Part shown: in pieces, positions 53,515 to 63,035 of the stretch
How the letters are laid out: the number at the start of each line of letters is the position of its first letter
Numbering within the stretch: position 1 is the stretch's first letter
Assembly (NCBI RefSeq): GCF_006438915.1
Contig: NZ_RCZE01000005.1
Coordinates: forward strand, 1 to 64,000
DNA from: Pseudomonas arsenicoxydans
Lineage (GTDB): Bacteria; Pseudomonadota; Gammaproteobacteria; Pseudomonadales; Pseudomonadaceae
DNA length: 64,000 bases
Direction: 5' to 3'
The notes under the pieces: generated by a model
Told to the model about the DNA's origin: nothing
What the model saw: only the letters and a program-made list of their open reading frames with translations
The model's database searches: none
Position numbers and translations under genes: made by a program

Positions 53515-53844
53515 ATGAATCTGAACAATCAACCTTCTATCGATGAACTGGCTCGCATGTTCGCGGCGCAAAGAGACAGCCACGACAGCCACATCCTGTG
53601 GATCAGCAAATCGGGCCAGGTTCATATCGACTGCCTGTCGCCTCACGCTCATGAAGCGGAGTTCGACCAGAACAACCAGAACCTGCTGGCCCGACTGAAG
53701 ATGTACCGTCGCGGCCAGGGCTATGTCGGCAAGAAAGCCGCGGCCGACAAGGACTTCATCGGGAATGTTCTGCAAACGCTGAAACAGGCTTGGGCATCGC
53801 TGCAGAACCAGAACGAAGTTCGGGTGATTGATCGGTTCTACTAA
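53515..53844 (+). CDS. Hypothetical protein (109 aa)
   Basis: The ATG at 53515 follows AAGGGG. The product is soluble: an N-terminal helix (PSIDELARMFAAQRDSHDSH), a strand pair ILWISKSGQVHIDCLSPHAH, and a C-terminal helical part ending EVRVIDRFY. It looks like a conserved short Pseudomonas protein of unknown role. A strong bidirectional terminator follows. Confidence 0.65.
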   Translation: MNLNNQPSIDELARMFAAQRDSHDSHILWISKSGQVHIDCLSPHAHEAEFDQNNQNLLARLKMYRRGQGYVGKKAAADKDFIGNVLQTLKQAWASLQNQNEVRVIDRFY

Positions 53845-53861
53845 CAATCTGACCCACTAAC

Positions 53862-53900
53862 AAAAAGGGCCTGCTCCCATGAAAGAGCAGGCCCTTTTTT
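53862..53900. terminator. Bidirectional terminator
   Basis: AAAAAGGGCCTGCTC and GAGCAGGCCCTTTTTT form a 15-base stem between convergent genes (the 109-residue hypothetical and cynR), with A and T runs on each side. Confidence 0.92.
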
Positions 53901-53913
53901 GTGCCTGACTGTT

Positions 53914-54786
53914 TTACATCCCCAACACCAGATTCATAAACGCCACCGACGCCGCACTGTGATAGTTGTTTTTACGACGCAACAACGCAGCCCCGCGTGT
54001 AGGCGCGTCTCCCAACAATGGAATCTTGCGCAATGCGCGTTCCTGGCTGGCGATGGCTTCCGGCAGGATGGTGGCAATCGCCGTGTACCGAATGACTTCC
54101 AGCAAGGTGCTCACAGAATTGACCTCGATCACCACCTTCGGCGTGATCTGCTCCTGGGCAAAATACTCATTGATACGGGTGCGGGTGATAAAGTCCGGGG
54201 TCAACAGCGCGAACTGCAATTGAGCGAGCTCTTCAGCGGACAATGCGAGCTGGCTGTCATACAACGGATGATCTCGCCCCACCATCACCCCCAGTGTCTC
54301 GGTAAACGCCGGGATCGATTCGATGTCGGCATTTCTGACTTCATTGAACGCGATGGCGATGTCCAGCGAGTCATCCGCCAACCCCGCCTCAATGTCATCC
54401 ATCGACAACTCGAAAATCTCCAGATGGATGTTCGGAAACCGCGCCACGTAATCACGCACCAACGGCCCCACCAAATACGCCATAAACGTCGGCGTCATGG
54501 CCAGACGCAAGGTGCCGCGGGACAAGTCCTTCACGTCATGCAGCGCACGCTTGCCGGCTTCCAGTTCCACCAATACGCGACGAGCGCATTCGATGTAGGC
54601 CGCGCCGGCATCGGTCGGTTTGACCGTGCGCGAGGTGCGGTCGAACAGGCTCACGCCCAGGGTTTCTTCCAGCTGGCGAATTTGCTGGGACAAGGTCGGC
54701 TGCGACACATGCAGCGCCTCGGCGGCCCGGGTGAAACCGCCGTGGTCGGCGACCGCCAGCAAGTAGCGCAGATGTCGTAACAGCAT
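53914..54786 (-). CDS. cynR: CynR, LysR-type regulator of the cyanate operon
   Basis: This 290-residue LysR protein has a standard N-terminal HTH ([20 protein letters not shown]) and an effector domain from about residue 90 ([20 protein letters not shown]). The TPTF start of the effector domain and the divergent cynS neighbour identify it as CynR. In E. coli, CynR binds the shared intergenic region and activates with cyanate. The start is at the ATG at 54786. Confidence 0.88.
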   Translation of the reverse strand: MLLRHLRYLLAVADHGGFTRAAEALHVSQPTLSQQIRQLEETLGVSLFDRTSRTVKPTDAGAAYIECARRVLVELEAGKRALHDVKDLSRGTLRLAMTPTFMAYLVGPLVRDYVARFPNIHLEIFELSMDDIEAGLADDSLDIAIAFNEVRNADIESIPAFTETLGVMVGRDHPLYDSQLALSAEELAQLQFALLTPDFITRTRINEYFAQEQITPKVVIEVNSVSTLLEVIRYTAIATILPEAIASQERALRKIPLLGDAPTRGAALLRRKNNYHSAASVAFMNLVLGM

Positions 54787-54907
54787 GGGAATACCATCTA
54801 TAGGCAGGGCTTATGCGCGGCATTGTATATGGGTCTTGGACGCTATGGTTCGATCGGCAGAAGATTGCTTCACACCCAAGCCACACCACGCCGACAGGAG
54901 AATCACC
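54787..54907. promoter_or_regulatory. cynR/cynS divergent control region
   Basis: These 121 bases include CTATAGGCAGGGCTTATG near cynR and TTGTATATGG further on. Both fit LysR-type half sites and a -10-like sequence. The exact hexamers are not certain. Confidence 0.45.
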
Positions 54908-55375
54908 ATGCAACAGTCCCACGCCTACAACGACCCAAGCCTGGCCCTGACCACGTCGATCCTCGATGCCAAGGCCCGCAAGAATCTGTCCTGGCAGGAC
55001 CTGACCGACGGCACCGGCCTGGGCCTGGCCTACGTCACCGCCGCCCTCCTCGGCCAGCATCCACTGCCCAAAGCCGCTGCCGAAGTGATCGGCGACAAAT
55101 TGGAACTGGACGCCGACGCCGTGGCCCGCCTGCAAATCATCCCCTTGCGCGGCAGCCTCTCCGGTGTCCCGACCGACCCGACCATTTACCGCTTCTACGA
55201 AATGATCCAGATCTACGGCACCACGCTCAAAGCCCTGGTTCATGAGCAGTTTGGCGACGGCATCATCAGCGCGATCAACTTCAAGCTCGACATGAAGAAG
55301 GTCGAAGACCCGGAAGGTGGCTCCCGCGCGGTGATCACCCTCGACGGCAAGTTCCTGCCCCTGCGCCCGTTCTAA
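54908..55375 (+). CDS. cynS: Cyanate hydratase (cyanase)
   Basis: This 155-residue enzyme shows the active-site residues R95 and E98 ([12 protein letters not shown]) and S121 ([11 protein letters not shown]), one position off the E. coli numbering R96, E99, S122. It forms decamers and converts cyanate and bicarbonate to ammonia and CO2. The ATG at 54908 follows AGGAGA. A longer frame starting at 54785 is a read-through. The carbonic anhydrase gene follows 59 bases later. Confidence 0.97.
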   Translation: MQQSHAYNDPSLALTTSILDAKARKNLSWQDLTDGTGLGLAYVTAALLGQHPLPKAAAEVIGDKLELDADAVARLQIIPLRGSLSGVPTDPTIYRFYEMIQIYGTTLKALVHEQFGDGIISAINFKLDMKKVEDPEGGSRAVITLDGKFLPLRPF

Positions 55376-55434
55376 GTTGAGACTGGCCCGCGCTACCGCG
55401 CGGGTCCCCCCACATCACGCACGAGGACACCCGC

Positions 55435-56094
55435 ATGAAAGCGCTCATCGACGGTTTTTTGAAGTTTCAGAACGAAGCCTTTCCACAACGCACCGACCTG
55501 TTCAAACACCTGGCCACCACTCAACATCCCGGCACGTTGTTCATCACCTGTTCCGACAGCCGTGTAGTGCCCGAATTACTGACCCAACAAGAACCCGGTG
55601 AATTGTTCGTCATCCGTAACGCCGGCAACATCGTGCCCTCCTACAGTCCGCACCCGGGCGGAGTATCGGCCACGGTTGAATACGCGGTCGCGGTGCTCGG
55701 CGTTACCGACATTGTGATCTGTGGCCATTCCGATTGCGGCGCCATGACCGCTATCGCCAAGTGCACATGCATGGATCACCTGCCGGCAGTCAGCGGCTGG
55801 TTGCAACACGCCGAATCGGCAAAAGTCATTAACGAATCCCGCCCTCACGCCACTGACGCGGCGAAGGTCAGCTCAATGGTGCGGGAAAACGTCATCGCGC
55901 AACTGGCCAACATCCAGACACACCCGAGCGTGCGCCTGGCGCAGGAAAAAGGCCTGTTGAATTTGCATGGCTGGGTGTACGACATCGAGACCGGTTCGAT
56001 TGACGCCCTGGAGGCCAGCAGCCGTACCTTCGTCTCACTGGCGGAACATCCGACCACCTGCGCGGTGTACGGCAAAGCCGCCGAAGCCGCTTGA
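55435..56094 (+). CDS. cynT: Beta-class carbonic anhydrase of the cyanate operon
   Basis: This 219-residue enzyme has zinc ligands C39 (ITCSDSR), H98 and C101 (CGHSDCGAM), with the dyad D41-R43. It refills bicarbonate, which cyanase consumes. GAGGAC precedes the ATG. The order here is cynS-cynT, the reverse of the E. coli cynTSX order, and no cynX exporter follows. Confidence 0.93.
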   Translation: MKALIDGFLKFQNEAFPQRTDLFKHLATTQHPGTLFITCSDSRVVPELLTQQEPGELFVIRNAGNIVPSYSPHPGGVSATVEYAVAVLGVTDIVICGHSDCGAMTAIAKCTCMDHLPAVSGWLQHAESAKVINESRPHATDAAKVSSMVRENVIAQLANIQTHPSVRLAQEKGLLNLHGWVYDIETGSIDALEASSRTFVSLAEHPTTCAVYGKAAEAA

Positions 56095-56144
56095 GAAACA
56101 ACCCTGGCGCAGCGCTCCCGATCGCGGAAGCGCTGCTGACTGGG

Positions 56145-56486
56145 TCATTTGTCGTCTGACGAACGTGGCCGTTGCTCAGCGCTCTCCTCAGCGTTGGGCG
56201 CTTCGGGAAAACTGCCTGGCTTGAACACGTGGGTCAGCAATTCCCGTGCATCGACGTCGACAACACCCTGAACCGAGCGAGTCAGCGCAACCGCCTGCTC
56301 ACACTCCCGATGGGTATTGACCCGACCACTCAACGCCACAGTGCCCGCATGGGTTTTGACGTGAATGTGCATGGCCAGGGTGGGCTCGGCCATGGCCAGG
56401 GCTGACTTCACCCGGGTCGTCAGCCAGGTATCGTGAGCAACCGACTCCAAGTGATGGGAGTATTGCTCGAAGGAACGAAGTTTCAT
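56145..56486 (-). CDS. BON-domain protein
   Basis: This 113-residue protein has one BON domain: TRVKSALAMAEPTLAMHIHV, then GTVALSGRVNTHRECEQAVA and VQGVVDVDARELL. It lacks a signal peptide, unlike OsmY-type members. The tail is acidic/polar. GAGGG precedes the ATG. BON domains bind membranes or lipids. Confidence 0.8.
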   Translation of the reverse strand: MKLRSFEQYSHHLESVAHDTWLTTRVKSALAMAEPTLAMHIHVKTHAGTVALSGRVNTHRECEQAVALTRSVQGVVDVDARELLTHVFKPGSFPEAPNAEESAEQRPRSSDDK

Positions 56487-56559
56487 GATGGATCCCTCTT
56501 TCAGAACGAAGGAGCAAACACCTTAATTATAGTGCGCCCCTCGCCTGAGGTCGGAATGC

Positions 56560-58062
56560 CTAGCGTTTGACTGAAAGATCGGTCTGCGTCATGCGACTGC
56601 GAATGGTGAACACACCGTCTCCCGAGAGAATCGCGCTGCGCGCAAACAGTCGACCGCTCTCCCAGTTCGAAAGACCCAGCTCCGGCTTGTTCAGCGCGTA
56701 CTGGCCGTCGACCCAACGCGTGATGCCGTTACCGACAAATGGCGCGTTGACCGCGTTGTAGAAACGCTCATGCGCCGCGTCATCCTCACTGATCAACGAC
56801 ACCGTGAACTGCGGGCTGTAGCGGTTGAACAAGGCAATCGCACGGTCCAGGTCATCGACGATCATCAGGCTGACCTCAGGGGTTTCTTCCCATTCCCACT
56901 CGCGGCCCAATTGGTCCTCCGGCAGTGGTTCGGCCATCGCTTCGGTGCGGTAGCCTTCGGCGCGGTACACCTCGACGCTCGTGCTCAACCATTCAGTCGG
57001 CAAACAAGATTCGCTGCCTTCAATAATGTGCAACTTGCAGCCTTGGCCCCGTGCAGTGCCGGCCTGTTGCAACGCGTCGAGAAACAGCGGCACCAGCTCA
57101 AAGGCGCGGTCACGCTGGATCAGGCAGACGTTGAGGGTGTTGCAGACCTTGCGGTCCAGGGAATTGCGCACCACGGCGGCGAAGCGCGTCGCATCGGCGT
57201 GCTGGTCGGCGATCAGCCAGGCGCCACCGGTGCCGTGCAGGCTGACGGCGGTGCCCGCCTGTTGAGCGATGCTGCCCAATTGGCTGACCGCACGCCCCGA
57301 ACCCCGGGCCACGGCCAGGGACAAACGCCGGTCGGCGAACATCGCCCACCCGGCCGCGTGATTGACGCTTTCGACCAGCGACACCGCGCCGACCGGCAAC
57401 CCGGCGTCACTCAATGCCGGATTCAGTGCATGGGTGACGATCGCCTGAGCGGTGCCCAACGCATCGCTGCCAATGCGCAGCACCGCGGTATTGCCGGTGC
57501 GCAAGACACCGGCGGCATCGGCGAACACATTCGGCCGACCTTCGAAGACAAACGCGACGATGCCCAGCGGCGACACCACTTGCTCGACTTTCCAGCCGTC
57601 ATGTTCGACGCTGCTGATCACTTTGCCGCGTGTGGCCGACGCATCACGCCACGCCCGCAGGCCGGCGATCATGTCGTGGCGCATACGCTCATCGGCCAGC
57701 AAACGCGTGGTGGAACGTCCACGGGCCTTGGCGCGCTCGATGTCGGCGAGGTTGGCGGCCGCGATCAAATCCCAGCATTGCGGGGTTTCCAGACGCTGGG
57801 CAAACAGGTCGAAGAAGCTGCTGATCGCTTGATCCGACACCGCCGACATCGCGGTGAAGGCCGCTTCTGCGCGCTCGATCGCAACGCTGGCCGCTTGCTG
57901 GTCAGCCACCGGAATCAGCAACAATTCGCCGCTGAGCTGTTCCACCAGCAGGTGGTCTCCGGGCTGGAAGCGCGCGGCCAGTTCGGGGCTGACGACCGTG
58001 ACACGATTACCGGCAAAAGGAATCGGCGTACCAGCGACTAGACGTTCGAGCACAAGAGACAT
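56560..58062 (-). CDS. ProA-like aldehyde dehydrogenase with N-terminal extension
   Basis: This 500-residue protein's core resembles glutamate-5-semialdehyde dehydrogenase: VVSPLGIVAFVFEGRPNVFA (about 162-181), GVLRTGNTAVLRIGSDAL, and the catalytic cysteine C307 in RKVCNTLNV. An N-terminal part of about 75 residues has no counterpart in ProA. It is unlikely to be the only ProA of the cell. It sits 85 bases downstream of the glutaminase gene on the same strand, so a link with glutamate metabolism is possible. Its exact substrate is open. Confidence 0.7.
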   Translation of the reverse strand: MSLVLERLVAGTPIPFAGNRVTVVSPELAARFQPGDHLLVEQLSGELLLIPVADQQAASVAIERAEAAFTAMSAVSDQAISSFFDLFAQRLETPQCWDLIAAANLADIERAKARGRSTTRLLADERMRHDMIAGLRAWRDASATRGKVISSVEHDGWKVEQVVSPLGIVAFVFEGRPNVFADAAGVLRTGNTAVLRIGSDALGTAQAIVTHALNPALSDAGLPVGAVSLVESVNHAAGWAMFADRRLSLAVARGSGRAVSQLGSIAQQAGTAVSLHGTGGAWLIADQHADATRFAAVVRNSLDRKVCNTLNVCLIQRDRAFELVPLFLDALQQAGTARGQGCKLHIIEGSESCLPTEWLSTSVEVYRAEGYRTEAMAEPLPEDQLGREWEWEETPEVSLMIVDDLDRAIALFNRYSPQFTVSLISEDDAAHERFYNAVNAPFVGNGITRWVDGQYALNKPELGLSNWESGRLFARSAILSGDGVFTIRSRMTQTDLSVKR

Positions 58063-58147
58063 GAAACGGTTTCACCATGCAGGGGGCGGCCGGAAAATGT
58101 ATAGGAAATTGTCCGGAGCGTCATTAATCCCGCCCGCCTGAATTTTC

Positions 58148-59056
58148 TTAAAACACTGACCAGCCAATCCGCTGGCTCAGCAACTCCAGCGCGGCCATCC
58201 CGGCCAGGGAATTACCGGCGGCGTTCAATTCCGGCGACCACACGCACACCGTGAACTGCCCCGGCACCACCGCGACAATCCCGCCGCCGACGCCGCTCTT
58301 GCCCGGCAAACCCACGCGGTAGGCGAAGTTGCCGGCCTCGTCGTACAGCCCGCTGGTGGCCATGATCGAGTTGACCTGTTGAGTCTGGCGCGCGGTGAGG
58401 ATCTGTTCGCCGCTGTGTTTGCAGAACCCGTCGTTGGCCAAAAAGCAGAACGCCCGGGCCAGGTCCACGCAACTCATGCGCAACGCGCAATGGCTGAAGT
58501 AGCTGCGCAGCACCGCCTCAACGTCGTTGTGAAAGTTGCCGAACGATTGCATCAGGTACGCCATGGCGGCGTTGCGCGCACGGTGCTGGTATTCGGACTC
58601 GGCGACTTTGCCATCAACCATGACCTGCGGGTTGCCGGACAGGCGACGGACAAAATCACGCATCGACAACGCCGGGGCGGCAAAGCGTGACTGGTTGATG
58701 TCGCAGATCACCAGGGCGCCGGCGTTGATGAACGGATTGCGCGGACGGCCGCGCTCGAATTCCAGCTGCACCAGCGAGTTGAACGGTTGACCGGAAGGCT
58801 CATGGCCCAGACGTTCCCAGATCGCTTCACCGGAGTGTTCGATGGCCTGCACCAGGCTGAACACCTTGGAAATGCTCTGCACCGAGAACGGCGTCTCGGC
58901 ATCGCCCGCGCAGTACAGTTCACCGTCGTTGCTGTACACGGCAATGCCCAATTGATTGGCCGGCACGGTGCCGAGGGCAGGAATGTAGTCCGCCACCTTG
59001 CCCTGGCCGATCAGCGGCCGGACGGCATCGAGGATCTCGTTCAACAGCGCTTGCAT
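58148..59056 (-). CDS. glsA: Glutaminase
   Basis: This 302-residue serine-dependent beta-lactamase-like glutaminase has the catalytic S61-x-x-K64 in FSVQSISK, the NPFINAGA block, the [20 protein letters not shown] region with the catalytic tyrosine, and [15 protein letters not shown] near the end. The ATG at 59056 gives the usual length; the frame runs 25 codons further upstream. It hydrolyses glutamine to glutamate and ammonia in the cytoplasm. Confidence 0.95.
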   Translation of the reverse strand: MQALLNEILDAVRPLIGQGKVADYIPALGTVPANQLGIAVYSNDGELYCAGDAETPFSVQSISKVFSLVQAIEHSGEAIWERLGHEPSGQPFNSLVQLEFERGRPRNPFINAGALVICDINQSRFAAPALSMRDFVRRLSGNPQVMVDGKVAESEYQHRARNAAMAYLMQSFGNFHNDVEAVLRSYFSHCALRMSCVDLARAFCFLANDGFCKHSGEQILTARQTQQVNSIMATSGLYDEAGNFAYRVGLPGKSGVGGGIVAVVPGQFTVCVWSPELNAAGNSLAGMAALELLSQRIGWSVF

Positions 59057-59170
59057 GCGAGGTTCCAAAGTCACGCCCCGTGGGATTGCGGGGACACTGA
59101 GGCTAGACGCTGCGGGTCGGCCACGAATCACAGCTGACCCACCCCATTCCCGAATCCACCCTGAATCTAA

Positions 59171-59261
59171 TGTGGGAGCGGGCTTGCTCGCGAATGCGGT
59201 GTGTCATTAAACAATGATGTTGACTGACACACCGCATTCGCGAGCAAGCCCGCTCCCACAT
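59171..59261. repeat. REP inverted pair
   Basis: Facing cores TGTGGGAGCGGGCTTGCTCG and CGAGCAAGCCCGCTCCCACA flank a spacer with GTGTGTCATT/TGACTGACAC complementarity, upstream of the glutaminase gene. Confidence 0.92.
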
Positions 59262-59436
59262 TTTTAGATTTGCGGTGGCTGTGTATCAGCGTGTGTACAA
59301 ACCCGCCCCTGACACACCCCGCCCATAAAACCCCGCCCAAACGACACATCGCAGATACACCTGCCCGGTCAACTACACCTGTCGATTGGCCAAGCCGATC
59401 AAAGCGCTCAACTCACTCAATGTACGGAGTATCACC

Positions 59437-59640
59437 ATGTTCAAGCTCTCCACTTCTTCCCTGACCCTCGGCCTGCTCATCGCCGGTGGCCTGGCCCTGT
59501 CCAACGTCGCGTCGGCCTCCGAATCCGAAGCGTTCAGCATGAAACAACTGGCCCACGGTTACAGCCAGGTCCAGGCCGGCACCGAGGAAAAACCCGCCGA
59601 AGGCAAATGTGGCGAAGGCAAGTGCGGCGCCGCCGAGTAA
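59437..59640 (+). CDS. EGKCG-motif exported peptide (HvfA-like RiPP precursor candidate)
   Basis: This 67-residue protein has a signal peptide (MFKLSTSSLTLGLLIAGGLA, cut near SASA at about residue 28) and a short mature part that ends EGKCGEGKCGAAE. Exported peptides with repeated EGKCG motifs are the HvfA/bufferin-type substrates whose cysteines an MNIO enzyme (HvfB, DUF692) with a partner protein converts to a copper-binding form. Two motifs here is the low end of the range. CGGAG lies before the ATG at 59437. The DoxX gene follows 57 bases later, but no MNIO or partner gene is in the window. Confidence 0.7.
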   Translation: MFKLSTSSLTLGLLIAGGLALSNVASASESEAFSMKQLAHGYSQVQAGTEEKPAEGKCGEGKCGAAE

Positions 59641-59697
59641 TCCCCTTGCGCAGGGCACACGATGCCCCGCACTGCTGACCTGACGGAGATCCCGCCC

Positions 59698-60213
59698 ATG
59701 AACACTTCAATCTCTTCGGCCGTGAAAAGCCTGCACCTGAACCTCGACCGTGCCGGTAGCTGGCTTGCGCCCCTGACCTTGCGGTTGTTCATCGCCTGGG
59801 AGTTTTTTGAGTCGGGCCTGGAAAAATGGAACGGCGACAACTGGTTTGCCGACATCCAGGACCGCTTCCCGTTTCCGTTCGACCACGTACCGGCGACGCT
59901 GAACTGGGAACTGTCGATGTGGGCCGAGCTGATTTGCGCGCTCGCGATTCTGGTGGGTTTGGGCACGCGGGTATCGGCGATCATTCTGATCGTGGTCACG
60001 GTCGTCGCCACCGCCGCCGTTCACTGGCCGGCCGATTGGTCTACATTAAGTGAGCTTGCCCAGGGTTACGCCATCAGCAATAAAGGCCACGGCAACTTCA
60101 AACTGCCGGTGATCTACCTCGCCGCCCTGTTGCCCTTGCTGCTCTCGGGTGCCGGCAAGTTGAGCCTCGATACGCTGCTGGCGCGATTTTTCTGGCGCCG
60201 TCACAATCGCTGA
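59698..60213 (+). CDS. DoxX-family membrane protein (HvfX-like)
   Basis: This 171-residue protein has four helices and the DoxX pattern: [20 protein letters not shown] near the start, then [24 protein letters not shown] precedes the ATG at 59698. DoxX proteins of this type commonly travel with EGKCG-motif peptides and their maturation enzymes; here only the peptide is beside it. A dienelactone hydrolase follows 55 bases later, perhaps in the same transcript. Confidence 0.85.
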   Translation: MNTSISSAVKSLHLNLDRAGSWLAPLTLRLFIAWEFFESGLEKWNGDNWFADIQDRFPFPFDHVPATLNWELSMWAELICALAILVGLGTRVSAIILIVVTVVATAAVHWPADWSTLSELAQGYAISNKGHGNFKLPVIYLAALLPLLLSGAGKLSLDTLLARFFWRRHNR

Positions 60214-60268
60214 AATGCTACCGTGACATGCTTCACCTTCCACCTCACTTGCGTAGACAGGAGCCACC

Positions 60269-60967
60269 ATGAGCGTGACCACCCAATGGATCGAGATCGA
60301 CAGCGACGACGGTAAATTTGGCGCTTACCTGGCCATTCCGCATACCCAGCGCGGCCCGGGGATCGTCTTGATCCAGGAGATCTTCGGCGTCAACGAGCAC
60401 ATCCGCTCGGTCGCCGAGCAATACGCCGCGGATGGTTATCTGGTGATCGTGCCGGACCTGTTCTGGCGCAGCGGCCACCGCATTGAACTGACCTACGACG
60501 AAGCCGGCTGGAAACGCGCCGTCGAGTTGATGAACGCCACCGACATCACCAAGGCGCAGGCCGACATCAAACTGGCCATCGACACCCTCGATGCCCAGCC
60601 GGGGCTGGATGGCGGCATCGCTTCCATCGGTTACTGCTTTGGCGGCCTGCTGTCGTACCTCACCGCCACCAACGGGCTGGTGGATGTGGCGGTCGCCTAT
60701 TACGGCGGCGGCATCCAGAATCACCTGGACCGCGCCGATGACATCCAGGTGCCGCTGTTGATGCACTTCGGTGAACAGGACAGCCACATTTCCCTGGAAG
60801 CCGTGGAGCAAATCGCCGAACGTTTCGACACCAACGACAACGTGGAAATAGTTGTGTATCCGGAAGCCGAACACGGCTTCAACTGCTCACACCGCGACAG
60901 CTACAACCAGCGCGCAGCAGCTGAGGCACATGGCAATACGTTGATCTTCCTCGGTCAGGAACTGTAA
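60269..60967 (+). CDS. Dienelactone hydrolase family protein
   Basis: This 232-residue alpha/beta hydrolase has the triad C123 (GYCFGG), D171 (GEQDSHI) and H202 (AEHGFN), and E37 (IQEIFG) that primes the cysteine. In other pathways this family opens dienelactones; here there is no aromatic-degradation operon, so a general carboxymethylenebutenolidase-like or unknown esterase role is more likely. A strong terminator follows. Confidence 0.9.
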   Translation: MSVTTQWIEIDSDDGKFGAYLAIPHTQRGPGIVLIQEIFGVNEHIRSVAEQYAADGYLVIVPDLFWRSGHRIELTYDEAGWKRAVELMNATDITKAQADIKLAIDTLDAQPGLDGGIASIGYCFGGLLSYLTATNGLVDVAVAYYGGGIQNHLDRADDIQVPLLMHFGEQDSHISLEAVEQIAERFDTNDNVEIVVYPEAEHGFNCSHRDSYNQRAAAEAHGNTLIFLGQEL

Positions 60968-60980
60968 AACCCACCCTCCA

Positions 60981-61021
60981 CGAAAAAGGCCCCTTCATCG
61001 ATGGATGAAAGGGCCTTTTTT
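60981..61021. terminator. Rho-independent terminator
   Basis: AAAAAGGCCCCTTCATC and GATGAAAGGGCCTTTTTT form a stem with one mismatch between the convergent hydrolase and nitrilase genes. It is able to act in both directions. Confidence 0.9.
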
Positions 61022-61040
61022 GTTTGCCGCGCTTACTCGA

Positions 61041-62009
61041 TCACACTTCTTCCGATTGACCGGTGACGGCCTGCTTCGGCTGAGCATTGCGCTCATGAAC
61101 ATGGCGATGCGGCGTGCGGTCGATGTTCAGGCTGAGGATCTCCGGACGGCTGTAGTGACCACGACCATCCATTTGACGTTTACGGATCTCGATCTGGAAC
61201 AGGTCGATGTCAGCAATTACCTCGCCTTCGCCTTCGGTCAATGCGCCGACGACTTCACCTTGCGGGTCGATGATCGCGGTGTAGCAACCGCCGGAGATCG
61301 GGCCGATCTCGCAACCGGTGTCGGCCATGATTTGCGCTTGCTGTTCCGGGTACAACCAGGCGGTCGAGTTAACCACGAAGCACGCCGATTCCAGGGCATG
61401 CATGCGGATGCTGACTTCCATCTGCCGAGTGAACAATTCACCGGCGAACGAGCCAGGGTACATCGAGGCGTGAATCTGTTCGCCGTCTTCGATCAAGGCA
61501 TAACGGGCCAGCGGGTTGTAATGTTCCCAGCAGGCCAGTTGACCGATGCGGCCGACCGCACTGTCAGTGGCGCGCAGGCCAGAGCCGTCGCCCATGCCCC
61601 AGATCATGCGCTCGTGATAGGTCGGCGAAATCTTGCGCCGCGCTTGAATCAGAGTGCCGTCCGCATCAAACAGCAGCTGCGTGTTGTACAGGGTGCTGCC
61701 ATCGCGCTCATTGACGCCGATGGACACCACCATGTTGGCTTCCTTGGCGGCTCTGCCGATTTCATCGGTGGTTGCCGACGGCACGACCACGGCCTGATCC
61801 AGCAACTTGTAGTGCTCGGACCCCATTTTGAAAGGCGACTGCACAAAGGAAAAGTACGGGTAGTACGGCACGATGGTTTCCGGGAAAACGGCAAACTGCA
61901 CGCCCTTCTCGCCGAGTTCGCGAATCTTGTTGACGACCTTTTCTACGGTGCCTTCACGGCTGTAGAGCACGGGTGCGATTTGGACGGCAGCGGCTTTGAC
62001 GATGGTCAT
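61041..62009 (-). CDS. Nitrilase (carbon-nitrogen hydrolase)
   Basis: This 322-residue enzyme shows the catalytic triad E44 (FPETIVPYYP), K126 (RRKISPTYHER) and C160 (ACWEHYNP). The CWEHYNPLARY segment is that of true nitrilases rather than amidases or ureases. It hydrolyses an organic nitrile to the acid and ammonia in the cytoplasm. It lies 87 bases downstream of a GlxA-type regulator on the same strand, which may control it. I see none of the other Nit1C genes around it. Confidence 0.9.
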   Translation of the reverse strand: MTIVKAAAVQIAPVLYSREGTVEKVVNKIRELGEKGVQFAVFPETIVPYYPYFSFVQSPFKMGSEHYKLLDQAVVVPSATTDEIGRAAKEANMVVSIGVNERDGSTLYNTQLLFDADGTLIQARRKISPTYHERMIWGMGDGSGLRATDSAVGRIGQLACWEHYNPLARYALIEDGEQIHASMYPGSFAGELFTRQMEVSIRMHALESACFVVNSTAWLYPEQQAQIMADTGCEIGPISGGCYTAIIDPQGEVVGALTEGEGEVIADIDLFQIEIRKRQMDGRGHYSRPEILSLNIDRTPHRHVHERNAQPKQAVTGQSEEV

Positions 62010-62096
62010 GGCGGTGATCTCACTGGGGGAATGGGCTTCAACGAGATACAGATTACGTCAATCATATTTTGTCTTAAATGTCGAATACACCACCTT

Positions 62097-63035
62097 TCAG
62101 GACACCGCCCGATTCGCTCGCTGGATCACTTGCGGCGGTTGGCCGAAGGCGCGGATAAAGGCACGACGCATACGCTCCCGGTCACCAAACCCGGTTTCGG
62201 TGGCGACCACATCGATGGCATGACGTCCGGTTTCCATCATCAACCGTGCGGCTTCTACCCGTAGGTTTTCAATGGCCTTGGCCGGCGATTGACCGGTTTC
62301 GGCATGGAACACTCGACTGAATTGGCGCGGGCTCAAATTCGCTGCGTTGGCCAACTCTTCCACCGACAACGCGGATTTCAGGTGCTGCTTGGCATAGGTC
62401 AACGCCGACTGAATGCGGTCGGTCTTCGGTTCGAGTTCCAGCATCACCGAAAACTGCGACTGACCACCCGCTCGGCGGTGATACACCACCAGTTGCCGGG
62501 CCACCGTGCGCGCCACTTGGGCACCAAGGTCCTTTTCCACCAGCGCCAACGCCAGGTCGACACAGGCACTCATGCCGGCAGCGGTCCAGAGATTGCCATC
62601 GTTGATGAAAATGCGGTCCTCTTCGACCAACACCTTTGGATATGCTCGCTGCAAGGCCGGCGCATGACACCAGTGCGTGGTCGCCCGTCGGCCGTCGAGC
62701 AAACCCGCTTCTGCCAGTGCAATCGCACCGGTGCAGATCGACCCCAGGCGCCGGGTGGACTCGCTGGCACGGCGTAAAAAAGCAACCATGCCTGGCGACG
62801 TGGGCCGGATCAGGTTGTCGCCCATGACCAGCAGCGTATCGAACGCGCGTTGATCGAAGGGCCGGGTTTCCACACCGAAACCGGCGGAGGTCTGCACCGT
62901 GCCGCCGTGCTCGGACAACAGGGAAAGGCTGTACACCGGGTCTTCGGCGGTGGTGTTGGCCAGCTCGAAGGTGGCGCACATGGCGAGGCCGAGGACCTGG
63001 AAGCCGGGGTAAACGATGAGGCCGATGTGGTGCAT
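62097..63035 (-). CDS. GlxA-type AraC regulator with DJ-1/PfpI domain
   Basis: This protein has 312 residues from the ATG at 63035 (328 if 63083). The N-terminal DJ-1/PfpI domain (HHIGLIVYPGFQVLGLAMCA, with GSICTGAIALAEAGLL near the nucleophile position) is followed by a C-terminal AraC HTH pair (SLSVEELANAANLSPRQFSR-type and TGFGDRERMRRAFIRAFGQ). Such regulators often sense amines or betaines. The nitrilase follows directly downstream on the same strand. Confidence 0.88.
   Translation of the reverse strand: MHHIGLIVYPGFQVLGLAMCATFELANTTAEDPVYSLSLLSEHGGTVQTSAGFGVETRPFDQRAFDTLLVMGDNLIRPTSPGMVAFLRRASESTRRLGSICTGAIALAEAGLLDGRRATTHWCHAPALQRAYPKVLVEEDRIFINDGNLWTAAGMSACVDLALALVEKDLGAQVARTVARQLVVYHRRAGGQSQFSVMLELEPKTDRIQSALTYAKQHLKSALSVEELANAANLSPRQFSRVFHAETGQSPAKAIENLRVEAARLMMETGRHAIDVVATETGFGDRERMRRAFIRAFGQPPQVIQRANRAVS

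Noticed and set aside
56770..58041. 423-codon plus-strand frame opposite the ProA-like gene
   Set aside because: Antisense shadow in GC-rich DNA. The sequence is rich in Arg, Gln and His and shows no domain.
61005..62264. 419-codon plus-strand frame opposite the nitrilase
   Set aside because: The nitrilase on the minus strand has its full catalytic triad, and the opposite frame runs through a terminator and into the next gene.
61041..63035. Nit1C cyanide-assimilation cluster
   Set aside because: Only a nitrilase and a regulator are present. The radical SAM, acetyltransferase and other Nit1C genes are not around it.
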